Positions 52,237 through 60,472 of a stretch of 64,000 nucleotides of DNA are shown piece after piece. Position 1 is the stretch's first letter. The number at the start of each line of letters is the position of its first letter. This stretch comes from Edaphobacter acidisoli. GTDB taxonomy: Bacteria > Acidobacteriota > Terriglobia > Terriglobales > Acidobacteriaceae. The position numbers and the translations under genes were made by a program. The stretch covers positions 310,001 to 374,000 of the forward strand of contig NZ_BMJB01000001.1 of assembly GCF_014642855.1 (NCBI RefSeq). Direction: 5' to 3'. A model generated the notes under the pieces. The model ran no database searches. It was not told the origin of the DNA and saw only the letters and a program-made list of their open reading frames with translations.

Positions 52237-53400
52237 CTACCAGTCTGCAACTGAGCCATCGCGATGGTTGTACGCCATCAGAACTTCAGGCTGCCACGGA
52301 TATTTTGCTGCTTCGGCCTCATTGATCTCGATTCCCAGTCCTGGTCTGGTGGGGGCGCTGCACTGTCCTGCTTCTAGCGGAATGAACTCTGAGACGATGT
52401 CGCTTCGCCATGGAACATCGGCGCGAACCATTTCCTGAATAAGATAGTTCGGCGTCGCGAAGCCAATGTGAGTGGAGGCAGCAGTACTGACGGGACCCTG
52501 TGGATTGTGGCAGGCCACGGAGATCATGTATGTCTCGGCCATTGCAGCGATGCGTCGGGCCTCACTGATGCCACCGCAGTGTGAGACGTCCGGTTGAACG
52601 ACAGAGCATGCGCGCTTCTCGAAGAGTTCGCGGAACTCCCAGCGCCCTGTTAGTCGCTCGCCAGTAGCGATGGGGTAGGGAAGCGCACGTGCAACTTCGA
52701 CTAGTGCATCGATGTGCTCAGGCCAGCATGGTTCTTCGTACCAAAAGAGGTTAAAGTCTGTGAGCAGGCGGCCAAACTGAATCGCTGCAGCCGGCGTGGT
52801 GCGGGCATGCAGGTCAAGCATAATGTCGATGTCATCGCCGGCTGCGTTGCGCATGGCTTCGACACAGCGCATGGCGCGTTTCAGAGTCGAGGGACTTTCA
52901 ATGTATTCGGCAACCGGGATAGGCATCGCCTTAACCGCAGTGAATCCCTTCTCCATGCTCTCCTTCATGCGCTCTGCAAACTCCGAAGGTTCGACAGACT
53001 TATACATGTTCTCGAGCGTGCCACCACCCAGGTGATCGTAAAAACGGAGTGTGTCTCGCACTGGGCCACCGAGTAGGTTGCACACAGGCTGACCTAGGTC
53101 CTTGCCCTTGATGTCCCATAGAGCCTGATCGATGCCGCTCATGGCCGAGTAGTTCGTGATCCCGCCGCGCCAGAAATACTGCCGATGCATGATCTGCCAG
53201 ATGTGCTCAATACGGCAGGGATCCTGACCAATCAGAAGAACGGAGAGATCTTCGATAGCACCGACGACGCCCTTGGTCTTCCATTCGAGCGTGGATTCGC
53301 CCCAACCATAAAGGCCTGGCTGGTCGGTTTCTACTTTGACGAAGATCCAGTTCCTCATGCGCGCGTTGACGACGAGGGTGGAGATTTTTGTGATTTTCAT
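52237..53400 (-). CDS. Enolase-superfamily sugar-acid dehydratase (galactonate-dehydratase-like)
   Basis: A 387-residue cytoplasmic enzyme of the mandelate racemase/muconate-lactonizing group. The metal ligands are visible as D in IMLDLHAR, E in FWYEEPCWP and E in ATGERLTGRWEF; the catalytic His is in SVACHNPQGPVSTAA, as in D-galactonate dehydratase. It removes water from an aldonic acid to give a 2-keto-3-deoxy acid. Its start overlaps the ceramidase-like gene by 4 bp. The DHDPS-family gene in the same operon could be the following aldolase. The exact sugar acid is not proven. Confidence 0.88.
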   Translation of the reverse strand: MKITKISTLVVNARMRNWIFVKVETDQPGLYGWGESTLEWKTKGVVGAIEDLSVLLIGQDPCRIEHIWQIMHRQYFWRGGITNYSAMSGIDQALWDIKGKDLGQPVCNLLGGPVRDTLRFYDHLGGGTLENMYKSVEPSEFAERMKESMEKGFTAVKAMPIPVAEYIESPSTLKRAMRCVEAMRNAAGDDIDIMLDLHARTTPAAAIQFGRLLTDFNLFWYEEPCWPEHIDALVEVARALPYPIATGERLTGRWEFRELFEKRACSVVQPDVSHCGGISEARRIAAMAETYMISVACHNPQGPVSTAASTHIGFATPNYLIQEMVRADVPWRSDIVSEFIPLEAGQCSAPTRPGLGIEINEAEAAKYPWQPEVLMAYNHRDGSVADW

Positions 53401-54821
53401 GCAGGTTCCTTTTGAAAGAGTTCAGTGAGTGCTTTGAGCGCCTCGTCGACGACCACATCCGCGGCGTCAGACGAAAAGGGTGTTGCTTCTACTTCGTAAC
53501 CGCCTTCGCCGAACGCCTGACGGTCGGGAATATAGCCGAAGCCCCCATTGGAGTAGCCGGAGACGAGTGTTAACGGGAAAGGCGAGGCCTCGCGAATGCG
53601 TTTACCGATAGAAGAGAACGGTTCGCCCGCGATCGAGACGAGCGCAATGAAACCTATGCGAATGACCTGCATAGGCCAGGCTGTTTCGCGTTGTCCCCCA
53701 TAGCGAACAGCATTTTCCAAACGCCATCCCATCTGCGTCGCCTTTGCTTGGATGAGCTGCGCTGTGTGCTGTTCTCCGGCTTCTTTGAGGCGTAGAACTT
53801 CCTTACTTAATGCTTCAAACTCGGCTGCGGGTATATCTTTGGCAGGAAAAGTTCTAAGCGGGAGATAGACCGTGCGGGTAAGCATCTCGCAGACAGGTGG
53901 TGCGACCACCACAGGTTCGTACTCATACTGAGCGATGTTCGCCCCTGATGGCATGACGGAGGTGAAGTGCGCGGTCAGCGGTTGGGTGTCGATGCCTACT
54001 GCGAGACTTGCTGCCGCAAGGCCGAGCTCATGACCTAGCCGGCGATAAACAGAGAGAGCTCCGGTAAATCCGCGCCGCGGCCCCAGATCGCCTGAGGCAC
54101 CTTGAAGAAAGAGGCAGCGGCCTCCAATCTGCTGTTCGACAACCTGACGAGCGGGGCCGGGAAAATCGGGAGTAAAGCGATCGCTTTGCCAACCTACGGT
54201 TGTGGGGTGGCAGGCATAGTTAATGATCGTCGCGAGTGTATTGCCATCTTCATCGTCCAGCCGAAGTGTGATGAGCCTAGGATCGGATGGAGCTTCTTCG
54301 TTGACTCCTACAACGCACTCTCCTTGAGGTGTCGTTACTCGCCGGTTTCGGTTGATGAAGCACTCGCCACTGGCGGCTCCGATGCGAACGGGCTTGAGGG
54401 TTCGTAGTGCTTGCCAGGCGGTTCCGGCGATGCGATTTGGCAGTCCCTCAAGATATTCCATTGCCATGTCGAGCCCAACGGTAATGTTCTTGAGGCGGAA
54501 CGTGTTCGGACCCGAGTGAGTATGACTCGTCGAAAAGCGAATGCAACTCACAGGAACACGCGTTAGCGATGCTGTCGTGTCGAGGATCTTTTGAGTCCAG
54601 TAGGCGTCAAAGCCGATGGCGTCTGCGTCGAGAATCAATATCCGTTTGCCGTTCTGTTCGAGCGCGAGCGCTGTGACATAAAGCGGCATGTCTGCGCCGG
54701 TTCCACGTTCATGCAACTGCGCACCCCAACCTCCTTGCGGAGTTCCAGGTGCGGGCGTGATGTCCGAGCGTCCTGTTCCAGCGAGCAGGGGAGAGGTCGA
54801 GACGTAAGAGTTAGCTGGCAT
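53397..54821 (-). CDS. Neutral ceramidase-like metal hydrolase
   Basis: A 474-residue protein matching the N-terminal domain of neutral/alkaline non-lysosomal ceramidase. It opens with TGRSDITPAPGTPQGGWG and keeps the zinc-site motifs SHTHSGPNTF, NYACHPTTVG and LQGASGDLGPR. There is no signal peptide and it lacks the full C-terminal domain of true ceramidases, which exceed 650 residues. Proteins of this size are frequent beside sugar-acid genes in Acidobacteria-like genomes and probably cleave another amide or lactone. It overlaps the IclR gene by 11 bp and the dehydratase by 4 bp, so it is part of one translation-coupled operon. The substrate is unknown. Confidence 0.82.
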   Translation of the reverse strand: MPANSYVSTSPLLAGTGRSDITPAPGTPQGGWGAQLHERGTGADMPLYVTALALEQNGKRILILDADAIGFDAYWTQKILDTTASLTRVPVSCIRFSTSHTHSGPNTFRLKNITVGLDMAMEYLEGLPNRIAGTAWQALRTLKPVRIGAASGECFINRNRRVTTPQGECVVGVNEEAPSDPRLITLRLDDEDGNTLATIINYACHPTTVGWQSDRFTPDFPGPARQVVEQQIGGRCLFLQGASGDLGPRRGFTGALSVYRRLGHELGLAAASLAVGIDTQPLTAHFTSVMPSGANIAQYEYEPVVVAPPVCEMLTRTVYLPLRTFPAKDIPAAEFEALSKEVLRLKEAGEQHTAQLIQAKATQMGWRLENAVRYGGQRETAWPMQVIRIGFIALVSIAGEPFSSIGKRIREASPFPLTLVSGYSNGGFGYIPDRQAFGEGGYEVEATPFSSDAADVVVDEALKALTELFQKEPA

Positions 54822-55593
54822 TGCGTGTTAGGTCCAATTCGGAGTGAGTTCCAATTTGATGTGCGGCACGGCGTAGCAGTTCGACGCCCGCAGGAATCCA
54901 TTCATCGTTCAACTGTGCCACGCTACCGGAGACGCTTAGCGCCGCAATTACTTCTCCGCGCCGACTGAAGACTGGAGTGGCCAAGCAGCGAACATCTAAT
55001 TCTTCTTCCTGATCATCAAGCGCGAAGGACTGTTTCGCTATCTTGGCAAGCTCGCGTCGAAGCGCATTCCCACTGGTAATGGTGTTGCGCGTGTAACGGG
55101 CGAAGGTCCCCTGCTTCAGAAAACGTTGCTGGTAGGCCAAAGGCGCATAGCTGAGGAGTATCTTGCCGACGCCGGTGCAGTGAAGATTGGTACGCTTTCC
55201 TAAATGAGTATCAAAGCGAAGCAGGCCGAGTCCCTGGACCTTCTGGATATAAACTGCCTGATCAAGGTCCAGCACAGCAAGGTGTGCAGTAAGCTGGGTT
55301 ACGGCCGAAAGCGACTTCATTGGACGAAGCGCGATGTCCGCTAGTTGCCCGGAGGGAGCAGCCTCACGGCCAAGCCTATGAGCCTTCACGGAGAGCATGC
55401 AGTTGCGCCGTGAAGCGTCCCGGGTAATGTAACCACACCTCTCGAGTGTCAGGGCGATCGCGTGCGCAGTGCTTCTCGGAATAGCAAGTCTTCGGGCCAA
55501 ATCTGCGATGTTCATGCTGTGCCCAGAGCTATCCAGTGCTTCGAGCATTGCAAAGGCGCGTTCTATAGCGGGAATGCTCTTCGTAGTCTGCAT
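54811..55593 (-). CDS. IclR-family transcription regulator
   Basis: A 260-residue regulator with winged helix MNIADLARRLAIPRSTAHAIALTLERCGYI and an effector domain (LHCTGVGKILLSYAP, SFALDDQEEELDVRCLATPVFSRRGEVIAALSVSG). ATG 55593 follows GAGGAG. It is embedded inside the sugar-acid operon, between the symporter and the ceramidase-like gene, so it is probably autoregulated with its target genes, perhaps through the palindrome at 59330 (inference). Confidence 0.9.
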   Translation of the reverse strand: MQTTKSIPAIERAFAMLEALDSSGHSMNIADLARRLAIPRSTAHAIALTLERCGYITRDASRRNCMLSVKAHRLGREAAPSGQLADIALRPMKSLSAVTQLTAHLAVLDLDQAVYIQKVQGLGLLRFDTHLGKRTNLHCTGVGKILLSYAPLAYQQRFLKQGTFARYTRNTITSGNALRRELAKIAKQSFALDDQEEELDVRCLATPVFSRRGEVIAALSVSGSVAQLNDEWIPAGVELLRRAAHQIGTHSELDLTRNAS

Positions 55594-55606
55594 TGGCGTC
55601 TCCTCT

Positions 55607-57229
55607 CTAACCATGTTTAACCAATGGTCCCCAGAATTGAAACCAGATCATATAGGCGTAGAGCGCAAGGGCAAGACAGACCAATGCACTCCACCAGAGA
55701 AGTGGGCTACTGAACCCGATGCTGCGTGCGCGTTCCGCTTGCGGAAGGCGCAGGAACGACTTCGACCAGACAATCTTGTCGACGACTTCTGCAGACGGTG
55801 CTGTAGTGACGAGAGAGACGAATACCATGAGAATCAAGCACGTGATCCAGACGAGGAACGTGCGATTAAGAAAGTTATCGTATGGGCGGAGGATCGACAC
55901 GTATCGGAAAAGCACGTATTGGACGAAGGCTGTGTACGGAAAACCGAAGAGGAGGATAAAAGTAGCAGCGGCAGCTGAGGCTCGTCTCCATAAAGCCCCG
56001 AGCAGAAAGACAACCGATATGGGAGCGGCCACCCACGCACCTACATTCTGAATTAAAAGAAAGACCCCGTACTTTCCTCGCGCCAGCCAAAGAGAAAGCA
56101 GCACTGCGAGGATTAGGATGACGAAAGAACTCCAGCGTCCTACTTTGACCAAGTGGAGGTCCGTGGCTCTAGGCCGTAGTAGAGGATGATAAAGATCGAT
56201 CGTGAAGATAGTGCTGGACGAGTTCACAACCGAAGAAAGATGTGAGAGGAGGGCACTTGCAATGCCCGCCATCACAATCCCCGCGAGACCAGCAGGAACC
56301 AGCGTTTTGACCAGAGTGGGATACGCCAGATCGGGATCAGGAAGGCTGGGAAAGAGCTTAAACGCCACAATACCGGGAACAACGACGAGAAATGGGAGAA
56401 GGATCTTCATAAAGCCAGCAAAGATCACACCCATGCGCGCATCCCATTCCGTCCGTGCACCTAGGCAGCGCTGCACAATGAATTGGTTGGTGCAGTTGTA
56501 CCAGATGCCGATGGAGAGGAAGAGTGTGAAGACGCCAAACCACGGATAGGTCGGATCGTTCAATGGATAGATGATTTTGAATTTATACGGTTCAGCGTGC
56601 ATGAGTGCAAGAACGCCGCCGGTCCGCACCAGGCCAGTGATTGCAACGATTGCGCCCCCCGTCATTAAGACAAGAAACTGGAGAAAGTCGGTCCACGCTA
56701 CGGATGCGAGGCCGCCATAGATCGTGTAACTTCCCGCAAGCAGCGCGAGGCCAAGAATGCTATAAAGCGGATCGATACCAAACATTCCTTCAAGGGCCTT
56801 CGCTCCTGCAAGCATGACGACAGACATCTGGGCCACGATCCAGAGCACCAGCGAGGCGATTGCAAAGATGTAGCGGCAGGTTTTGTTATAGCGTCGCTCA
56901 AGAAACTCCGGCATGGTGTAGATGCCACCCCGAAGATAATACGGCAGGAAGATCCATAGCAGCACGGAGAGTGTGAACCAGTTGCCCCACTCCCACTGCG
57001 CCACGACGAATCCTGCGGCATAGGCTGCTCCAACCATGCCGATAAAGTGCTCCGTACTGATATTGGCGGCGATGATGGAGCCGCCGATAGCGTACCAGGG
57101 AAGGCTTTCTCCAGCGAGGAAATACCCGCGTGAGCCATTGGTGGCGCGGCGCGCAGCCAATAGGCCGATCAGCACATTGACGAGTAGATACGCGGAAAAA
57201 AGCAGTTTATTTAGGAGTGTGCCGAACAT
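55607..57229 (-). CDS. Sodium:solute symporter (SSS family)
   Basis: A 540-residue inner-membrane carrier with about 13-14 hydrophobic helices in the LeuT-like SSS pattern. Typical parts are RATNGSRGYFLAGESLPWYAIGGSIIAANIST in helix 1, MPEFLERRYNK, and ASALLSHLSSVVNSSSTIFTIDLY, the sodium-site region. It probably imports a sugar or sugar acid. It lies 32 bp after the DHDPS-family gene and 13 bp before iclR, in the same operon. Confidence 0.9.
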   Translation of the reverse strand: MFGTLLNKLLFSAYLLVNVLIGLLAARRATNGSRGYFLAGESLPWYAIGGSIIAANISTEHFIGMVGAAYAAGFVVAQWEWGNWFTLSVLLWIFLPYYLRGGIYTMPEFLERRYNKTCRYIFAIASLVLWIVAQMSVVMLAGAKALEGMFGIDPLYSILGLALLAGSYTIYGGLASVAWTDFLQFLVLMTGGAIVAITGLVRTGGVLALMHAEPYKFKIIYPLNDPTYPWFGVFTLFLSIGIWYNCTNQFIVQRCLGARTEWDARMGVIFAGFMKILLPFLVVVPGIVAFKLFPSLPDPDLAYPTLVKTLVPAGLAGIVMAGIASALLSHLSSVVNSSSTIFTIDLYHPLLRPRATDLHLVKVGRWSSFVILILAVLLSLWLARGKYGVFLLIQNVGAWVAAPISVVFLLGALWRRASAAAATFILLFGFPYTAFVQYVLFRYVSILRPYDNFLNRTFLVWITCLILMVFVSLVTTAPSAEVVDKIVWSKSFLRLPQAERARSIGFSSPLLWWSALVCLALALYAYMIWFQFWGPLVKHG

Positions 57230-57261
57230 AAGTGTTTCTTACTCCCAGGTCATCCTGTGGG

Positions 57262-58299
57262 CTACGATAGCCACGCGTCGATGTTCTCTTGCACAAATGC
57301 ATCATCAATGAGGTGAGGATAGGTTTGGATCACACGATCCAACTCCTTTGCCTGTCCGGGCGAGAGGTCTTCCTCGGGGTTTAGACACCATCTTCCCGCG
57401 AGCAAACCCTGCCTGTGCAAAACTTCATTAATGCCAGGAATGCAGCCATGGAAGTTATTTGCCGCGTCGAAGAGTACTGCGTTCATGTCAGTCACTTCTG
57501 CATTAAGAAGAAGCCACTTGGGATCGATCGAGCCTGAGGATTCGGCTACCTTGCGCAGTTCGCGATACAGCTCCACCGCACGCGCAGTCCAGACTGCCCA
57601 ATGGCCTAGCAGGCCACCTCTGATTTGAAGACTTTTGTTGTTGAAGCGGAAGCGGGATAGCAAGTCTATAACGATGTGGTCGTCGTTGCCAGTGTAGAGT
57701 GCGATCTCTTCAGCGCGGCCCGACTCCGCCACGCCGCGAAGCACATCCTGTGTTGCATAACGGTTGAATGGAGCGATCTTGATGCCAACGACGCTTTCAA
57801 CAGAGGCGAAGGCCCTCCAGAACTTAAGAGGAAGATGCTGTCCTCCAACCGCGGGCTGCAGATAGAAACCAATAATAGGAATGATCTCTCCGATTGCACG
57901 CACATGGTCGATGAGTTCATCCATTGGGGCGCCCGCGAGTGCTGCCAGACTGAGCAGCGCTGCGTGATAGCCGAGGTCGTGAGCCGTTTGCGTCTCACGG
58001 ACGGCCTGCTGCGTCTTCCCGCAGACGCCAGCTACACGAATCGCATCTTTCGACCGAAGCTCTTCAGCAGCGAGCGCAAGCACGGGCTCATACAGCCCGA
58101 TGCGAGGGTCGCGAATCTCGAATTGCGTCGTATGAACGCCGACCGCGACGCCGTCTGCTCCAGCAGCCATGTAGTAACGTGTCAGGGCACGTTGGCGCCG
58201 CTCATCAAGTTTCCGCTCACCAGTGAGTGCAAGTGGATGGGCCGGAATGACAGTCCCAGCATGAAAGGCTGCTCGCCAATTGAAATTAGAAAGTGCCAT
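57262..58299 (-). CDS. Dihydrodipicolinate-synthase-family aldolase/lyase
   Basis: A 345-residue TIM-barrel class I aldolase-type enzyme. The Schiff-base lysine is in VVGIKIAPFNR and the tyrosine in PIIGFYLQPA; DGVAVGVHTTQF replaces the usual GTTGE loop, so this is not lysine-pathway DapA. In the operon with a galactonate-dehydratase-like enzyme it could cleave a 2-keto-3-deoxy sugar acid (inference). ATG 58299 has GAGAG upstream; an alternative is 58329. The gene overlaps the NAD epimerase by 14 bp. Confidence 0.84.
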   Translation of the reverse strand: MALSNFNWRAAFHAGTVIPAHPLALTGERKLDERRQRALTRYYMAAGADGVAVGVHTTQFEIRDPRIGLYEPVLALAAEELRSKDAIRVAGVCGKTQQAVRETQTAHDLGYHAALLSLAALAGAPMDELIDHVRAIGEIIPIIGFYLQPAVGGQHLPLKFWRAFASVESVVGIKIAPFNRYATQDVLRGVAESGRAEEIALYTGNDDHIVIDLLSRFRFNNKSLQIRGGLLGHWAVWTARAVELYRELRKVAESSGSIDPKWLLLNAEVTDMNAVLFDAANNFHGCIPGINEVLHRQGLLAGRWCLNPEEDLSPGQAKELDRVIQTYPHLIDDAFVQENIDAWLS

Positions 58300-59314
58300 C
58301 ACGTCTCTCAAATTTGGTGGGTTTGCCAAGGGTCATGCCGCCGGCGCCGAGCCAGTTTGCGGTCATCTCGATCAATTGCTCTTCCGTCACAGTGGACGGA
58401 CCGAGCAAGCTTGCGCAGCGCGAAGCGTCGCTCAGCAGGGCTGTCTCTGATTCGGTGCCCGTGAACCGAGGCTTTTTGCCAAAGCGCCGACCGAAGTTCT
58501 CCGCAACCTCGCGGACCGAGAGCACTTTGAGTCCGGTGACATTGAGCGCACGCGCGGGCACGTCGCAAAGCGCGAAAGAGCGAAGACAGTATGAGTTGGC
58601 ATCGCCCTGCCAGATTACGTTTGCGTAGCCTGTAGTTAGATCAACAGGTTGCTCGCGCAGGACCTTTTCGGCGATATCGACAAGAACTCCGTAACGAAGA
58701 TCGACCGCATAATTCAGGCGATAGATGAGCGTAGGGATCTGATGCGTGTTGGCGAAGTATTCAAAGATGCGCTCACGCGCGAGTGCTGATTGCGCATATT
58801 CGCCAATAGGGGCGACTGGCGTATCTTCAGTGGCCCCTTTGCTGTTGATTGGGGTAAAGGGATAGACGTTACCGGTCGAGAAAGCTACTATCCGTGAGGC
58901 ATGAAAACGCTGTGCAGTCAGGCCGGCCATCCAGACATTGGTAGCCCACGTGAGCGGCTGGTCAGCGACGGAGCCAAACTTTCGTCCAGCCATAAAAACA
59001 ACATTCGGCGCATCAGGAAGTAGGCTGTAGGTATCAGGGTTAAGCAGGTCCGCTTCGACGACATCATTGCCTCTCGAATAGCGAGCAAGAAAACCGTTAT
59101 GATCCCTGCGTGTCACCGCAACCACCCTATGGCGAAGCCCAGCCTGCTGAATGGCGCGGCGCATCCGCCCAACGAGGCTCGGTCCCATCTTTCCGCCCGC
59201 GCCCAGCACGACTACATCCCCTCTGAGTTCCGCGGCTGCTTCTACGTCGACTTCTGAAGGCTGAGTAAGCAGCTCTTCCAACTTGTCTTCATTGCTGAGA
59301 ATTGTGGTGGACAT
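58286..59314 (-). CDS. NAD-dependent epimerase/dehydratase-family protein
   Basis: A 342-residue Rossmann-fold protein. The nucleotide loop VVVLGAGGKMGPSLVGRMRRA is near residue 30, FSTGNVYPF holds the Ser region, and the expected YxxxK is visible as EYAQSALAR with the Lys replaced, so the catalytic lysine may be missing. Extended SDR length. It is the first gene of the seven-gene minus-strand operon, 16 bp from the palindrome at 59330. Possible role: oxidation of a sugar or sugar acid. The substrate is unknown. Confidence 0.82.
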   Translation of the reverse strand: MSTTILSNEDKLEELLTQPSEVDVEAAAELRGDVVVLGAGGKMGPSLVGRMRRAIQQAGLRHRVVAVTRRDHNGFLARYSRGNDVVEADLLNPDTYSLLPDAPNVVFMAGRKFGSVADQPLTWATNVWMAGLTAQRFHASRIVAFSTGNVYPFTPINSKGATEDTPVAPIGEYAQSALARERIFEYFANTHQIPTLIYRLNYAVDLRYGVLVDIAEKVLREQPVDLTTGYANVIWQGDANSYCLRSFALCDVPARALNVTGLKVLSVREVAENFGRRFGKKPRFTGTESETALLSDASRCASLLGPSTVTEEQLIEMTANWLGAGGMTLGKPTKFERRDGTF

Positions 59315-59329
59315 GTATAATTCCGCTGA

Positions 59330-59345
59330 GTAGAATATGTTCTAC
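59330..59345. promoter_or_regulatory. 16-bp palindromic operator, copy 2
   Basis: GTAGAATATGTTCTAC differs by one base from the perfect palindrome at 34076-34091. It lies between the divergent sugar-acid operon and the exported Gfo-like gene, close to both starts. Confidence 0.6.
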
Positions 59346-59414
59346 TAAATTGTGAATACGACCTTACGAGCCCGGGGAGCGTTTGTCAATGCCAGAATGT
59401 GGAGAGGCCAAAAA

Positions 59415-60392
59415 ATGATGTCAGCCGGAACAGGAAGGCTCCGCGGGCGGCTGCTCGCAAGTATTGTGTTCGTGATGTTTTGTTTGGTGCAATCGGGTTC
59501 TGCGGCCGACTTGCGGCTGGGTATCATCGGAACCGATACCTCACACGCAATTGAATTTACAAAATTATTGAATGACGCCGCTGCGCCTGGTCACGTTGCT
59601 GGTGCACGCGTCGTAGCAGCATATCGCGGTGGCAGTCCGGATATTGCAGCCAGCCGCGACCGGATTGTCGGGTTCAGCACGGAGCTGGGCAAGGCGTGGC
59701 ATATCCCCTTCGTTAAAGAGATCAGTGATCTCTGCCCACTAGTTGATGGAATTCTTCTTGAAAGCGTGGACGGGCGTGCGCATCTCAGACAATTTCGCGA
59801 GGCAGCAAGGTGTGGCAAGCCGGTCTTTATTGACAAGCCACTGGCCTCCACGCTCGCCGACGCGCTGGAGATCGGCAAGATCGCTGCCGCAGCTAGAATT
59901 CCGTGGTTCAGCAGTTCGTCATTGCGGTTTGGTGCGGTTCAAGCTATGAGCGCGCCAGCCGTGACAGGAGCATTTGTGTGGGGTCCCGGGCCATTCGAAG
60001 AGCATCACCAGCTTGATCTCTCCTGGTACGGTATACATACGGTGGAGATGTTATTTACGATCATGGGCCCGGGGGTAAAAGACGTTACTCGTACATACTC
60101 CCCCAGCGTTGATGTTGTTACAGGAGTCTGGACCGATGGGCGAGTCGGCACGTTGCGTGTCTTAAGGCCGGACAGTTCATATGGAGCCGTGGTCTACTAT
60201 GCGAACGGCCACTCCGTTGTCGAGAACGAGATCGCGGTGAGCTACTCTCCGCTGCTAGAAAAAATCGTGCAGTTCATGCGGACGGACATCCCACCCGTTC
60301 CCAATGGAGAGACGCTTGAAATCTTCCGGTTCATGGATGCCGCACAGAAGAGTCGTGAGCGTGGCGGCGTTCCCGTTTTGGTCAATCGCTGA
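59415..60392 (+). CDS. Exported Gfo/Idh/MocA-like oxidoreductase
   Basis: A 325-residue Rossmann-fold protein with a signal peptide (GRLLASIVFVMFCLVQSGSAA). The dinucleotide loop reads GIIGTDTSHAIEF rather than the classic GxGxxG, and the DKP motif is kept in VFIDKPLAST. This variant is known among exported or membrane-linked Gfo proteins in Bacteroidetes and Acidobacteria, and its cofactor is unclear. ATG 59415 follows GGAGAGG. It diverges from the sugar-acid operon across the palindrome and precedes a TonB receptor by about 80 bp on the same strand. Confidence 0.82.
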   Translation: MMSAGTGRLRGRLLASIVFVMFCLVQSGSAADLRLGIIGTDTSHAIEFTKLLNDAAAPGHVAGARVVAAYRGGSPDIAASRDRIVGFSTELGKAWHIPFVKEISDLCPLVDGILLESVDGRAHLRQFREAARCGKPVFIDKPLASTLADALEIGKIAAAARIPWFSSSSLRFGAVQAMSAPAVTGAFVWGPGPFEEHHQLDLSWYGIHTVEMLFTIMGPGVKDVTRTYSPSVDVVTGVWTDGRVGTLRVLRPDSSYGAVVYYANGHSVVENEIAVSYSPLLEKIVQFMRTDIPPVPNGETLEIFRFMDAAQKSRERGGVPVLVNR

Positions 60393-60472
60393 ATGGCTGA
60401 TGTATGCAAGTCGATCAAGTTGACAATATGGCCGCTTCGAAGGAACACAGGCATGGTGCCAACGTGGCTCGG

